64,000 bases of DNA. Source: Saccharomyces paradoxus. Lineage: Eukaryota; Ascomycota; Saccharomycetes; Saccharomycetales; Saccharomycetaceae. Below the pieces are notes generated by a model. The model was given only the letters and a program-made list of their open reading frames with translations, was not told the origin of the DNA and ran no database searches. How positions within the stretch are numbered: position 1 is the first letter of the stretch; the number at the start of each line of letters is the position of its first letter. Shown here piece after piece: positions 52,638-62,482 of the stretch. Location: assembly GCF_002079055.1 (NCBI RefSeq), contig NC_047490.1, positions 806,001-870,000 on the forward strand. The letters run 5' to 3'. The translations under genes were made by a program, and so were the position numbers.

Positions 52638-55388
52638 ATGAGTGAAGTCGGCATACAGAATCACAAGAAGGCGGTGACAAAACCCAGAAGAAGAGAGAAA
52701 GTCATCGAACTAATTGAAGTGGATGGCAAAAAGGTAAGTACGACGTCAACCGGTAAACGAAAATTTCATAATAAATCAAAGAATGGATGTGACAATTGTA
52801 AAAGAAGAAGAGTTAAATGTGATGAAGGGAAACCAGCCTGCAGGAAGTGTACAAATATGAAGCTGGAGTGTCTATATACACCAATTCATCTACGGAAAGG
52901 TAGGGGCGCAACAGTAGTGAAGTATGTTACGAGAAAGGCAGACGGTAGCGTTGAGCCCGATTCGTCCGTGGATTTACCACCTCCGATCAAGAAGGAGCAG
53001 ACACCGTTTAATGATGTCCAATCAGCGATAAAAGCTTCAGGCTCATCCAATGATTCCTTTCCTTCTAGCGCCTCCACCACTAAGAGTGAGAGTGAGGAAA
53101 AGTCATCGGCCCCTATTGAAGACAAGAACAACATGACTCCTCTAAGTATGGGCCTGCAGAGTACAATCAATAAGAAAGACATGATGAATAACTTTTTCTC
53201 CCAAAATGGGACTATTGGTTTTGGTTCTCCTGAAAGATTAAACTCAGGTATTGATGGCTTACTTCTACCACCTTTGCCTTCTGGGAATATGGGCGCATTT
53301 CAACTTCAGCAGCCACAGTCCCAACAGCAGCAGCAGCAATCTCAACCTCAGACGCAACCGCAGCAAGCAAGTGAAACTCCAAATGAGAGGTATGGTTCGT
53401 TTGATCTCGCGGGCAGCCCTGCATTGCAATCGACGGGAATGAGTTTGTCAAATAGTTTAAGTGGAATGTTACTATGCAACAGGATCCCTTCGGGCCAAAA
53501 CTACACCCAACAGCAGTTACAATATCAATTACACCAACAACTGCAATTGCAACAGCATCAGCAAGTTCAACTCCAGCAATATCAACAATTACGTCAGGAA
53601 CAACACCAACAAGTTCAACAACAACAACAGGAACAACTCCAGCAATACCAACAACACTTTTTACAGCAGCAGCAGCAGCAAATACTGCTCCAGCAAGAGC
53701 AACAACCTAACGATGAGGACGGCGGTATTCGGGAGGAAAGCAGCAAAAAAGTAAAAGAAGGGCATTTGCAATCACATACAGGCGAAGCCACCATAAACAG
53801 TGATGCTGCCACATTACAGGCTGATGCATTATCTCAGTTAAGCAAGATGGGGCTAAGCTTAAAGTCTTTAAGTACCTTTCCAACAGCTGGTATTGGTGGT
53901 GTTTCCTATGACTTCCAGGAGCTGTTAGGCATTAAGTTGCCATTGAATAACGGTAATTCAAGAGCTACGAAGGTCAGCAACGCAGAAGAAGCTTTGGCCA
54001 ATATGCAAGAGCATCATGAACGTGCGGCTGCTTCTGTAAAGGGGAAGGATGGCCAGCTGTCTGATACGAAGAGTCCGACGCCATCTAATAATGCACAAGG
54101 GGGGAGCGCTAGTATTATGGAATCCCAGGCGCCTGATGCGGTTTCAACAATGGCACCTATTTCAATGATTGAAAGAAATATAAACGGAAATAGCAACATT
54201 TCTCCATCAACGCCCTCAGCGGTGTTAGACGATAGGCAAGGGATGCAAGATTCTATAGGTTCTCTTGGAAATTTGACAAAAGCGGCCCTGGAGAACAATG
54301 AACCAACAATAAGTTTACAAGCATCACAGATAGGGAATGAAGACGAAAACTCGCGACAAGACCTGGCCTCAAAAATTAGTAACGAAGGAGGGCGAAGTTC
54401 AATTTCGGCCGGCACTAGTAGTATCGCTAAGCTTTTGGATCTCTCCACCAAAGGTAATCTGAATCTGATAGACATGAAACTGTTTTATCATTATTGTACA
54501 AAAGTCTGGCCCACGATTACAGCGGCAAAGGTTTCTGGGCCTGAAATATGGCGGGACTACATACCGGAGTTAGCATTTGACTATCCATTCTTAATGCACG
54601 CTCTGTTGGCATTCAGTGCCACCCATCTTTCGAGGACCGAAACAGGACTGGAGCAATACGTTTCATCACACCGCCTAGACGCTCTAAGGTTACTAAGAGA
54701 AGCTGTTCTAGAGATATCTGAGAATAACACCGACGCGCTAGTTGCCAGTGCCCTGATATTGATCATGGACTCTTTAGCAAATGCTAGTGGCAACGGCACA
54801 GTAGGAAACCAAAGTCTAAATAGCATGTCACCAAGCGCTTGGATCTTCCATGTGAAAGGAGCAGCAACAATTTTAACCGCTGTGTGGCCTTTGAGTGAAA
54901 GGTCTAAATTTCATAACATTATATCTGTTGATCTTAGCGATTTAGGCGATGTCATTAACCCTGATGTTGGAACAATCACTGAACTAGTATGTTTTGATGA
55001 AAGTATTGCCGATCTGTATCCAGTCGGCTTAGATTCACCATATTTGATAACATTAGCTTATTTAGATAAACTGCACCGTGAAAAAAACCAAGGTGATTTT
55101 ATTCTACGGGTATTTACATTCCCAGCATTATTAGACAAAACATTCCTGGCATTATTGATGACAGGTGATTTAGGTGCAATGAGAATTATGAGATCATACT
55201 ATAAACTACTTCGAGGATTTGCTACAGAAGTCAAGGATAAAGTCTGGTTTCTCGAAGGGGTTACACAAGTGCTGCCTCAAGATGTTGACGAGTACAGCGG
55301 AGGTGGCGGTATGCATATGATGCTGGATTTCCTCGGTGGTGGATTACCATCGATGACAACAACAAATTTCTCGGATTTTTCATTATGA
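52638..55388 (+). CDS. UPC2: Sterol-sensing Zn2Cys6 transcription factor Upc2
   Basis: 916 codons, against 913 in S. cerevisiae. Upc2 activates ERG sterol-synthesis and anaerobic (DAN/TIR, sterol uptake) genes when ergosterol falls. The zinc cluster is C51, C54, C61, C68, C71, C78 with basic CKRRRVK. A Gln-rich region spans about 225-370. The conserved ligand-binding domain runs from about 605 to the C-terminus, which ends with a Gly-rich segment at 888-891 (SGGGGMHMMLDFLGGG) where S. cerevisiae gain-of-function changes map. The DNA-binding region and the C-terminal third are nearly identical to the S. cerevisiae protein as I recall it; most changes are in the middle. Upstream AR1/SRE-like sites suggest autoregulation. 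Confidence 0.97.
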   Translation: MSEVGIQNHKKAVTKPRRREKVIELIEVDGKKVSTTSTGKRKFHNKSKNGCDNCKRRRVKCDEGKPACRKCTNMKLECLYTPIHLRKGRGATVVKYVTRKADGSVEPDSSVDLPPPIKKEQTPFNDVQSAIKASGSSNDSFPSSASTTKSESEEKSSAPIEDKNNMTPLSMGLQSTINKKDMMNNFFSQNGTIGFGSPERLNSGIDGLLLPPLPSGNMGAFQLQQPQSQQQQQQSQPQTQPQQASETPNERYGSFDLAGSPALQSTGMSLSNSLSGMLLCNRIPSGQNYTQQQLQYQLHQQLQLQQHQQVQLQQYQQLRQEQHQQVQQQQQEQLQQYQQHFLQQQQQQILLQQEQQPNDEDGGIREESSKKVKEGHLQSHTGEATINSDAATLQADALSQLSKMGLSLKSLSTFPTAGIGGVSYDFQELLGIKLPLNNGNSRATKVSNAEEALANMQEHHERAAASVKGKDGQLSDTKSPTPSNNAQGGSASIMESQAPDAVSTMAPISMIERNINGNSNISPSTPSAVLDDRQGMQDSIGSLGNLTKAALENNEPTISLQASQIGNEDENSRQDLASKISNEGGRSSISAGTSSIAKLLDLSTKGNLNLIDMKLFYHYCTKVWPTITAAKVSGPEIWRDYIPELAFDYPFLMHALLAFSATHLSRTETGLEQYVSSHRLDALRLLREAVLEISENNTDALVASALILIMDSLANASGNGTVGNQSLNSMSPSAWIFHVKGAATILTAVWPLSERSKFHNIISVDLSDLGDVINPDVGTITELVCFDESIADLYPVGLDSPYLITLAYLDKLHREKNQGDFILRVFTFPALLDKTFLALLMTGDLGAMRIMRSYYKLLRGFATEVKDKVWFLEGVTQVLPQDVDEYSGGGGMHMMLDFLGGGLPSMTTTNFSDFSL
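53500..53710 (+). repeat. CAA/CAG-rich Gln tract in UPC2
   Basis: Imperfect CAA/CAG repeats encode a Gln-rich stretch (residues about 289-358), with a shorter Gln run near 53316-53340. It is the segment most likely to explain the length difference from S. cerevisiae. Confidence 0.8.
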
Positions 55389-55761
55389 TAGGAGAAGGTC
55401 TAATAATACAGAATATTCGAAATAGAATTTGAAAAAAAAAAAAAAAAAAAAAGGGATATTGTGTTACCCAGCGCACAATGGAATTTTCTAGAAGGAAAAA
55501 AATATAGAAGCCTCGCGGGAAAATCAAGATGGATTCAGAATGCCTACTTACCGTATTGTAAGTGGAAAACCAACATAACTGTAATTGTATTATATAATAG
55601 TAGTTTTTTTTTTCATGTGTATAGTGCAAGTACAAAAGGAATTGCAGGTATTTTGAACGTACACTCATATAGGAGACTTTGATAGAGAGGCGACTCCTTA
55701 TTATTGTTATTTTTTTCAGTCTTATTCTTAAATCGTTTTTATAACAGGACATTATATCAAC
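55389..55761. other. UPC2-AHA1 intergenic region
   Basis: About 370 bp with a 21-A run (55432-55452) just after UPC2 and the AHA1 promoter containing a heat-shock element. No gene seen. Confidence 0.45.
55481..55493 (+). promoter_or_regulatory. Heat-shock element upstream of AHA1
   Basis: GAATTTTCTAGAA contains three perfectly spaced alternating nGAAn units (GAA-TT-TTC-TA-GAA), the minimal Hsf1 trimer site, about 270 bp upstream of the AHA1 ATG. AHA1 is a known Hsf1-induced gene. Confidence 0.7.
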
Positions 55762-56808
55762 ATGGTCGTTAACAACCCAAATAATTGGCACTGGGTCGAT
55801 AAGAACTGCATTGGATGGGCCAAAGAGTATTTTAAGGAGAAACTGGTTGGAGTGGAAGCCGGTTCGGTGAAGGATAAAAAGTATGCCAAAATCAAATCTG
55901 TTTCATCCATTGAAGGTGATTGTGAAGTCAACCAGCGTAAGGGGAAAGTTATATCTTTATTCGATTTGAAAATCACTTTGTTAATAGAGGGACACGTCGA
56001 CTCCAAGGATGGATTGACATTGCCATTCGAAGGTAGCATTAACGTTCCCGAAGTTGCTTTTGATAGCGAAATCTCGAGCTATCAATTCGAAGTATCTATA
56101 TTTAAGGAGACTACTGAACTGAATGAAGTCAAGCCACTAATCAGATCTGAGTTATTGCCCAAGTTGAGACAAATTTTCCAACAGTTTGGCAAGGATTTAC
56201 TAGCTACTCACGGTAATGACATCCAAGTGCCGGAATCTCTAGTGAAATCTAACTATACAAGAGGTAACCAAAAGAGTAGCTTTACCGAAATCAAGCCTTC
56301 CGCTTCAAAGCCGGAAAAGAATGCATCTTCCCCTTCCTCTTCAGCGCCAGCCTCCAGCACCAGCAAAGTCACTCAAAACGGCAGCGGCAACAGTACCTCT
56401 ATTTATTTAGAACCCACTTTTAATGTGCCTTCATCAGAGTTGTACGAAACATTCCTTGATAAACAACGCATATTGGCCTGGACTAGATCAGCACAATTTT
56501 TCAACAATGGACCCAAACTGGAGGCCAATGAAAAGTTTGAACTGTTTGGCGGTAACGTTATTAGCGCGTTAGTGTCATGTGAAAAGGACAAGAAACTTAT
56601 TTTCCGCTGGAAACTCAAGGATTGGTCAGCCGCTTTCAATTCTACTATCGAAATGACTTTCCACGAATCGCAAGAATTTCACGAAACTAAACTACAAGTG
56701 AAGTGGACTGGTATACCCGTTGGCGAGGAAGACCGTGTGCGCGCTAATTTTGAAGAATACTATGTGCGTTCTATTAAATTGACCTTTGGCTTTGGTGCCG
56801 TATTATGA
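55762..56808 (+). CDS. AHA1: Hsp90 co-chaperone activator Aha1
   Basis: 348 codons, against 350 in S. cerevisiae. Aha1 binds the Hsp90 middle domain and stimulates its ATPase. The N-terminal domain begins with the conserved NPNNWHWVDKNCIGWAKEYF at 5-24, the NxNNWHW motif being important for ATPase stimulation. A Ser/Ala/Lys-rich linker covers about 170-215, and the C-terminal AHSA1/START-like domain extends from about 220 to 348 (FELFGGNVISALVSCEKDKK). A three-unit heat-shock element lies about 270 bp upstream, matching its known Hsf1 control. Confidence 0.97.
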   Translation: MVVNNPNNWHWVDKNCIGWAKEYFKEKLVGVEAGSVKDKKYAKIKSVSSIEGDCEVNQRKGKVISLFDLKITLLIEGHVDSKDGLTLPFEGSINVPEVAFDSEISSYQFEVSIFKETTELNEVKPLIRSELLPKLRQIFQQFGKDLLATHGNDIQVPESLVKSNYTRGNQKSSFTEIKPSASKPEKNASSPSSSAPASSTSKVTQNGSGNSTSIYLEPTFNVPSSELYETFLDKQRILAWTRSAQFFNNGPKLEANEKFELFGGNVISALVSCEKDKKLIFRWKLKDWSAAFNSTIEMTFHESQEFHETKLQVKWTGIPVGEEDRVRANFEEYYVRSIKLTFGFGAVL

Positions 56809-57914
56809 GATATATGGTTTCATGTTTCAGGGAAAGTACGCGTATATATTTACATACTCCTGTCGGAATGAATAGAATGCAATACATCATGTAGTTCTGT
56901 ACGGTATCCGCGCGGCTCCGCTAGCCCGTCCTGTCTTATGCGATCCGGCGCCGATCGCCCCTCACGGAATTCACCCACCAAGAAAATAAACTGGAGTTAT
57001 AACGCCATTGGCGGGAAACTCCGAAACCATAGCGCCGTGGGTTTTCCCCGGTTTTTTGACTCCGGGCGTGCTTGCGTTGTGTGGACGGCGCCCTGGTAGC
57101 TGAGGGGGGATGGAAACGCCGGAGGCAACTGCAAGGATGACCATATGGCATCAAGGAACATGCGGAACATGCTAGAATGATTATCGAAACGGCGGGCCCT
57201 AGTCGATGGCATCATGTGGGAACGTGCAATGAAGTCCAATGTAACTCAGTGTCTATCGGCGTTGTTCGAGCTTAGGACGATGCGGTAGACTGAGGAAGGG
57301 TGAATGTCGGTAGTTAGCCGTCGTCAACTAAATAAAGTGTTATTTTTTCTTTATTCTTCTCTTGGTTTGGTAGTATTTTCATTTTTCTTCATGTTTCACT
57401 TTGCCACAGCTCGTCAAAGAAGAACGCCTTAGAAATAGAACAGCGTTTTCGCTACAGGTGTTGTTGTTGTTGTTTTTGTTTATTGTGCTGTACTTGTAAT
57501 ATTTTTTCCTGGACTTCCGGCTGGAAACTTTCTTCCCTTGAAGACCGTTTAAAAACAACAGCTATATATCATTGATCTGAAATTATCAGTGGCCTTTTTT
57601 TAAAAAATTGATTCCTCTTTATTCCAACATTTGCTCGAATAATATAGAAAAGCCCGGTTTTTTTATCTTTGAAAGAAAGGAAAAGGTATCATAGCAAAAG
57701 TTTATCGTTGCCACTCTGTTCGATATACTCCCTCTTTTTCTTTTGAAGGATAACATTGATTTGCATAAATTAATCAGCCTTTTCGCTACTTTCCTAGCCG
57801 CCCCTTTATTCTGAAAACTTCAGAATAAATATTTTCTGCTACTATTCCTTACTTTTCTATAACAATTTTGTTACAAAAAATTACTAAAAAAGAAAAAAAC
57901 TATATTCTCTAACT
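56809..57914. promoter_or_regulatory. Long ADR1 upstream region with glucose/stress-type sites
   Basis: 1,106 bp. A GC-rich part (56900-57260) carries STRE cores CCCCT at 56958-56962 and AGGGG at 57103-57107, and a Mig1-type CCGGGG (reverse of 57046-57051) preceded by an A6 run on that strand. A third STRE core CCCCT lies at 57801-57805 next to TAGCCGCC (57795-57802), a partial URS1. The proximal 500 bp is T-rich, consistent with a long leader as in S. cerevisiae. Short minus frames here are not convincing genes. Confidence 0.45.
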
Positions 57915-59133
57915 ATGGCGAACGTAGAAAAACCAAATGATTGTTCAGGTTTCCCTGTTGTTGACCTGAGTTCGTGCTTTTCTAACAATTTCAATAGTAC
58001 GAAACAGGAAATAGAAATGGAAACAGATGATTCACCAATTTTATTAATGTCATCATCAGGTTCAAGAGAAAATTCGAACACTTTCTCTGTCATACAGAGG
58101 ACGCCGGACGGAAAGATCATCACCACGAATAATAATATGAACTCTAAGATTAACAAGCAACTGGACAAATTGCCTGAAAATTTAAGACTTAATGGTAGAA
58201 CCCCCAGTGGGAAACTAAGATCATTTGTTTGCGAAGTTTGTACGAGAGCGTTTGCAAGACAAGAGCATTTGAAAAGACATTACAGATCGCATACAAATGA
58301 AAAACCTTATCCCTGTGGTCTCTGTAACAGATGCTTTACTAGGAGGGACTTATTGATCAGACACGCCCAAAAAATTCATAGTGGTAATTTAGGGGAAACA
58401 ATTTCTCAAACTAAGAGAGCATCTAGAGCAATAACTAAAGCTCGAAAAAATTCCGCTTCCTCAGTTAAATTTCAAACTCCTAATTACGGAACTCCAGAAC
58501 ATGGTAATTTTTTGAATCGCACCACCACCAATACAAGGAGAAAGGCAAGTCCCGGCGCTAATGTGAAACGTAAGTATTTGAAAAAACTCACCCGCAGAGC
58601 TTCATTTAGCGCACAGTCTGCCTCCAGCTATGCTTTACCCGACCAATCTTCGTTAGAACAACATCCAAAGGATCGTGTCAAGTTTTCCACACCTGAATTA
58701 GTACCGCTCGACTTGAAAAATTCCGAACTTGACTCTACATTTGACCTGAATCTGAATCTAGATTTAGGCATAAACCTAGATTCCAATTTCAACATAGCAT
58801 TGAACCGCTCTGATTCTTCTGGATCCACAATGAATTTGGACTATAAATTGCCGGAAGCTGCAAATAACTACACGTATTCTTCCGGCTCACCAACTGGCGG
58901 ATATGTCGCTGCTAACTCGAGTTCCAAGAACGCTTCATTTAACGATGCAGACTTATTGTCGTCGTCGTACTGGGTAAAAGCTTATAATGATCATTTGTTT
59001 TCAGTATCAGAAAGTGACGAAACTTCTCCAATGAATTCCGAATTAAACGACAATAGATTGATTGTCCCAGATTTGAAATCGACTATAAATCAATGGAAGG
59101 ATTCAAGGTCCTCCTCTTGGACTGTTGCTATAG

Positions 59134-59173
<40 letters not shown>

Positions 59174-61916
59174 TAACAATAATAACAAAGACTCTGGCAA
59201 CCACACTGACTTCGTCGATTTTCAAGAACTGTTGAAGAATGATGCGTTAGCTAACGATTCATTGGAGACTACGGCAGTTTTGAAAGAATTTAATCTTTTA
59301 CATGATGATAGTGTAAGCGCCACCGCTACATCAAATGAACTTGACCTTTCCCATTTGAACCTATCCAACTCTCCCATTTCTCCTCATAAGCTAATTAATA
59401 AGAATAAGGAAGGAAGTAATGACGATGTATTGATTTCTTTCGGACTCAGTCAGCCTTCCAATTGCGAAGACGATCTGGATAAATTGTGTAACATGACTAA
59501 AGATGTTCAAGCCATCTTCAGCCAATATATGAAAGGAGAAGAGTCTAAACGATCACTAGACCACTTTCTATCATCGTCAAATCGAAAAGAAAACCCAGAT
59601 AGCGGCAATTATACCTTTTATGGGTTAGATTGTTTGACATTGTCGAAAATATCAAGAGCCCTACCGGTCTCTACTGTAAACAATGAACAACCTTCTCATT
59701 CTACCGAATCCAAGCTATTCAATGAACCAATGAGGAATATGTGCATCAAAGTGCTTAGCTACTACAACAAGTTCAGTCACGATGGTAGTGGAACTTCCAT
59801 GGACTCTAATCCAAATTTGCTATCCAAAGAATTGTTAATGCCAACTATAACTGAACTGAACGAATATTTGGACCTTTTCAAAAATAATTTCCTCCCCCAT
59901 TTTCCTATTATTCACCCAAGCTTGCTCGACTTGGATTTGGATAGTTTGCAGCGATACACTAATGAGGATGGATATGATGATGTTGAAAATGTGCAGTTGT
60001 TTGATCGCTTAAGTCAAGGTACAGATAAAGATTATGATTATGAGCACTATCAAATCTTGTCCATTTCCAAAGTCGTTTGTTTGCCTTTATTTATGGCCAC
60101 ATTTGGCTCTTTGCATAAATTCGGTTACAAGCCTCAAACAATAGAATTGTATGAAATGAGTAGAAGAGTATTACATTCCTTCTTGGAGACTAAAAGACGA
60201 TGCCGCAGCACACCAGTGAATGATAGTCATCAAAATATTTGGCTGATGCAATCTCTAATATTGAGCTTCATGTTTGCTCTAGTTGCGGATTATTTGGAGA
60301 AGATTGACTCTTCTTTAATGAAAAGACAATTGTCCGCACTATGTTCTACAATCAGATCGAACTGTTTACCAACAATTTCTGCAAATTCCGAGAGGGGTAT
60401 TAATAATAACAATGAACCTTTAACCTTCGGTTCTTCTCTTCAGTACATCATTTTCGAATCAAAAATTAGATGCACCTTCATGGCTTACGATTTTTGTCAG
60501 TTCTTGAAATGTTTCTTCCATATTAAGTTCGATCTGTCCATAAAGGAAAATGATGTTGAAACTATTTATATTCCCGATAATGAGTCAAAATGGGCCAGTG
60601 AATCGATAATATCTAACAGACATACTGTGCAAAAGCAAAACCTTTATGACTTTAGAAACTTTTATTACAGTTTTACGTATGGACACTTGCATTCAATACC
60701 AGAGTTTTTAGGGTCGTCGATGATTTATTATGAATACGATTTAAGGAAAGGAACCAAATCCCATGTATTTTTAGATAGAATCGATACGAAACGGTTAGAG
60801 AGGAGCCTAGATACTTCTTCTTATGGCAATGATAATATGGCAGCAACGAACAAAAATATCGCTATCTTAGTTGATGACACTATAATTTTGAAGAATAATT
60901 TGATGTCAATGAGATTCATTAAACAGATTGATCGCACATTTACTGAAAAGGTTAGAAAGGGGCAGATCGCAAAGATATATGACACCTTTTTAAGTTCCAA
61001 GAATTTAAATTTTCTGAAGAATTACTCAGTTGAAGTGTTATGTGAATTTTTAGTTGCGCTGAACTTTTCAATTCGTAACATTTCGTCTTTATACATAGAA
61101 GAAAATGATTATTGCCAAAGAATGAATTCCCTGGAGCTGCCAAGAATTCACTTGAATAATCAAGCGCTTTCCGTTTTCAATTTACAAGGCTACTACTATA
61201 GCTTTATCCTAATTATTAAGTTTTTATTGGATTTTGAAGCAACTCCAAATTTCAAGTTACTGAGAATTTTTATTGAGTTGAGAAGCCTTGCGAATTCTAT
61301 TTTGCTTCCTACACTCTCAAAATTATATCCGCAAGAGTTTTCTGGATTTCCAGATGTTGTATTTATGCAACAACTTATAAATAAAGATAACAGCGCGCTT
61401 GTCCCCGATTCATATACAAACGAACACAACAATAGTGCAAATGCAGCTGTTAAAATCAAATTGGCCAAAAAGATCAATGTTGAAGGACTTGCGATGTTTA
61501 TTAATGAAATCTTGGTCAATTCTTTTAACGATACCTCTTTTTTAAATATGGAAGATCCTATTCGAAATGAGTTTTCTTTTGATAATGGGGAGAGGTCGGT
61601 GATGGACATAGCTCGTCCAGCGCATTTCTTATTGGATTCAGGTTTAGAAGGTATCAACTTCAACGGCCTAAATGATTCACATCAAACTGTTTCTACTTTA
61701 AATCTTTTGCGCTATGGGGAACATCATTCATCCAAACATAAAAGTGGAGGAAAGGGACAAGGATTTGCTGAAAAGTACCAGTTATCTCTGAAGTATGTTA
61801 CTATTGCCAAATTATTTTTCACCAATGTTAAAGAAAACTACATTCATTGTCATATGTTAGATAAGATGGCTAGTGATTTCCGCACTCTGGAAGGTCATCT
61901 AAAGGGAAACAGCTGA
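57915..61916 (+). CDS. ADR1: C2H2 transcription factor Adr1
   Basis: 1333 codons, against 1323 in S. cerevisiae. Adr1 activates ADH2, peroxisomal, fatty-acid and glycerol or ethanol-use genes when glucose is exhausted. Two adjacent zinc fingers are complete: C106, C109, H122, H126 and C134, C137, H150, H155, with a basic region before them. The PKA-type site RRAS is exactly at Ser230, the regulatory phosphosite in S. cerevisiae. A 17-residue Asn run (coded 59136-59186) lies near 408-424. The C-terminal half resembles a fungal transcription-factor middle homology region. An 1,106-bp upstream region separates it from AHA1. Confidence 0.97.
59136..59186 (+). repeat. AAT/AAC repeat coding a 17-Asn run in ADR1
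   Basis: Seventeen consecutive Asn codons, the first part pure AAT repeats and the end mixed AAT/AAC. In frame with ADR1 and likely length-variable. Confidence 0.9.
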
Positions 61917-62482
61917 CGATTGATTGTTTCGTTGCTGATGTGTGTCATTTTAGCATTCAACTCTTTCTGGTGAGGATTTGAATGTTTCATTTTGTTTCTT
62001 ATCAACCAACCATGCATACGATTGAAGTGTGACTCCTAGAACGCCGATCTCCTATCCTTAAAATTGTTAACACAAAAATTTTTCATTCCTTTGGCGTCTT
62101 AATTCGCCTATTGAGATGAGTTTCGTTATTGCTCTTTATTTTGTTCCATTTTATATTACGTCCTGTATCATGTTTAACCTGTTCAACTTATACCTCATGA
62201 CTAAAAAAGAAAAACTATTTATGAAAGTTCGTTCATTTCAAGATGCGAGCTTAAAATATATATGCTTGATTTATAAATTCGTGTATAGGAAAAAGACCTT
62301 ACCAACGTTGTTGGTTACCGTATATAATTAATACCTTATCTTGAGAATTAAACTATCCTGGTGTTTTAGGGGTTGTTCTCAAATTGTAATTAAAAAATCT
62401 TTAGAATTTTTTATTCAATTGTCCTTTTCTATAAATTATTGAGTTTATACATTTCTATATCACCAAGTCAGAAATAGTGTTT
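61917..62482. other. ADR1/RAD9 convergent interval
   Basis: 566 bp between two 3' ends. A 71-codon ATG-started plus frame at 62116-62331 is Leu/Phe/Lys-rich and unrecognised; it lies in the probable 3' UTR zone and is not called. AT-rich 3' signals occur near 62255-62265 and 62480. Confidence 0.35.

Noticed and set aside
53300-53710. CRISPR-like or satellite repeat
   Set aside because: Repeats are short CAA/CAG codon runs in frame with UPC2; no spacers and the organism is a eukaryote.
53461-53754. Frame-shifted Ser/Asn/Thr-rich ORFs in UPC2
   Set aside because: Alternative frames of the CAA/CAG repeat tract, not separate genes.
62116-62331. 71-codon ATG-started ORF between ADR1 and RAD9
   Set aside because: Lies between two convergent 3' ends, no family resemblance; kept only as a note in the intergenic entry.
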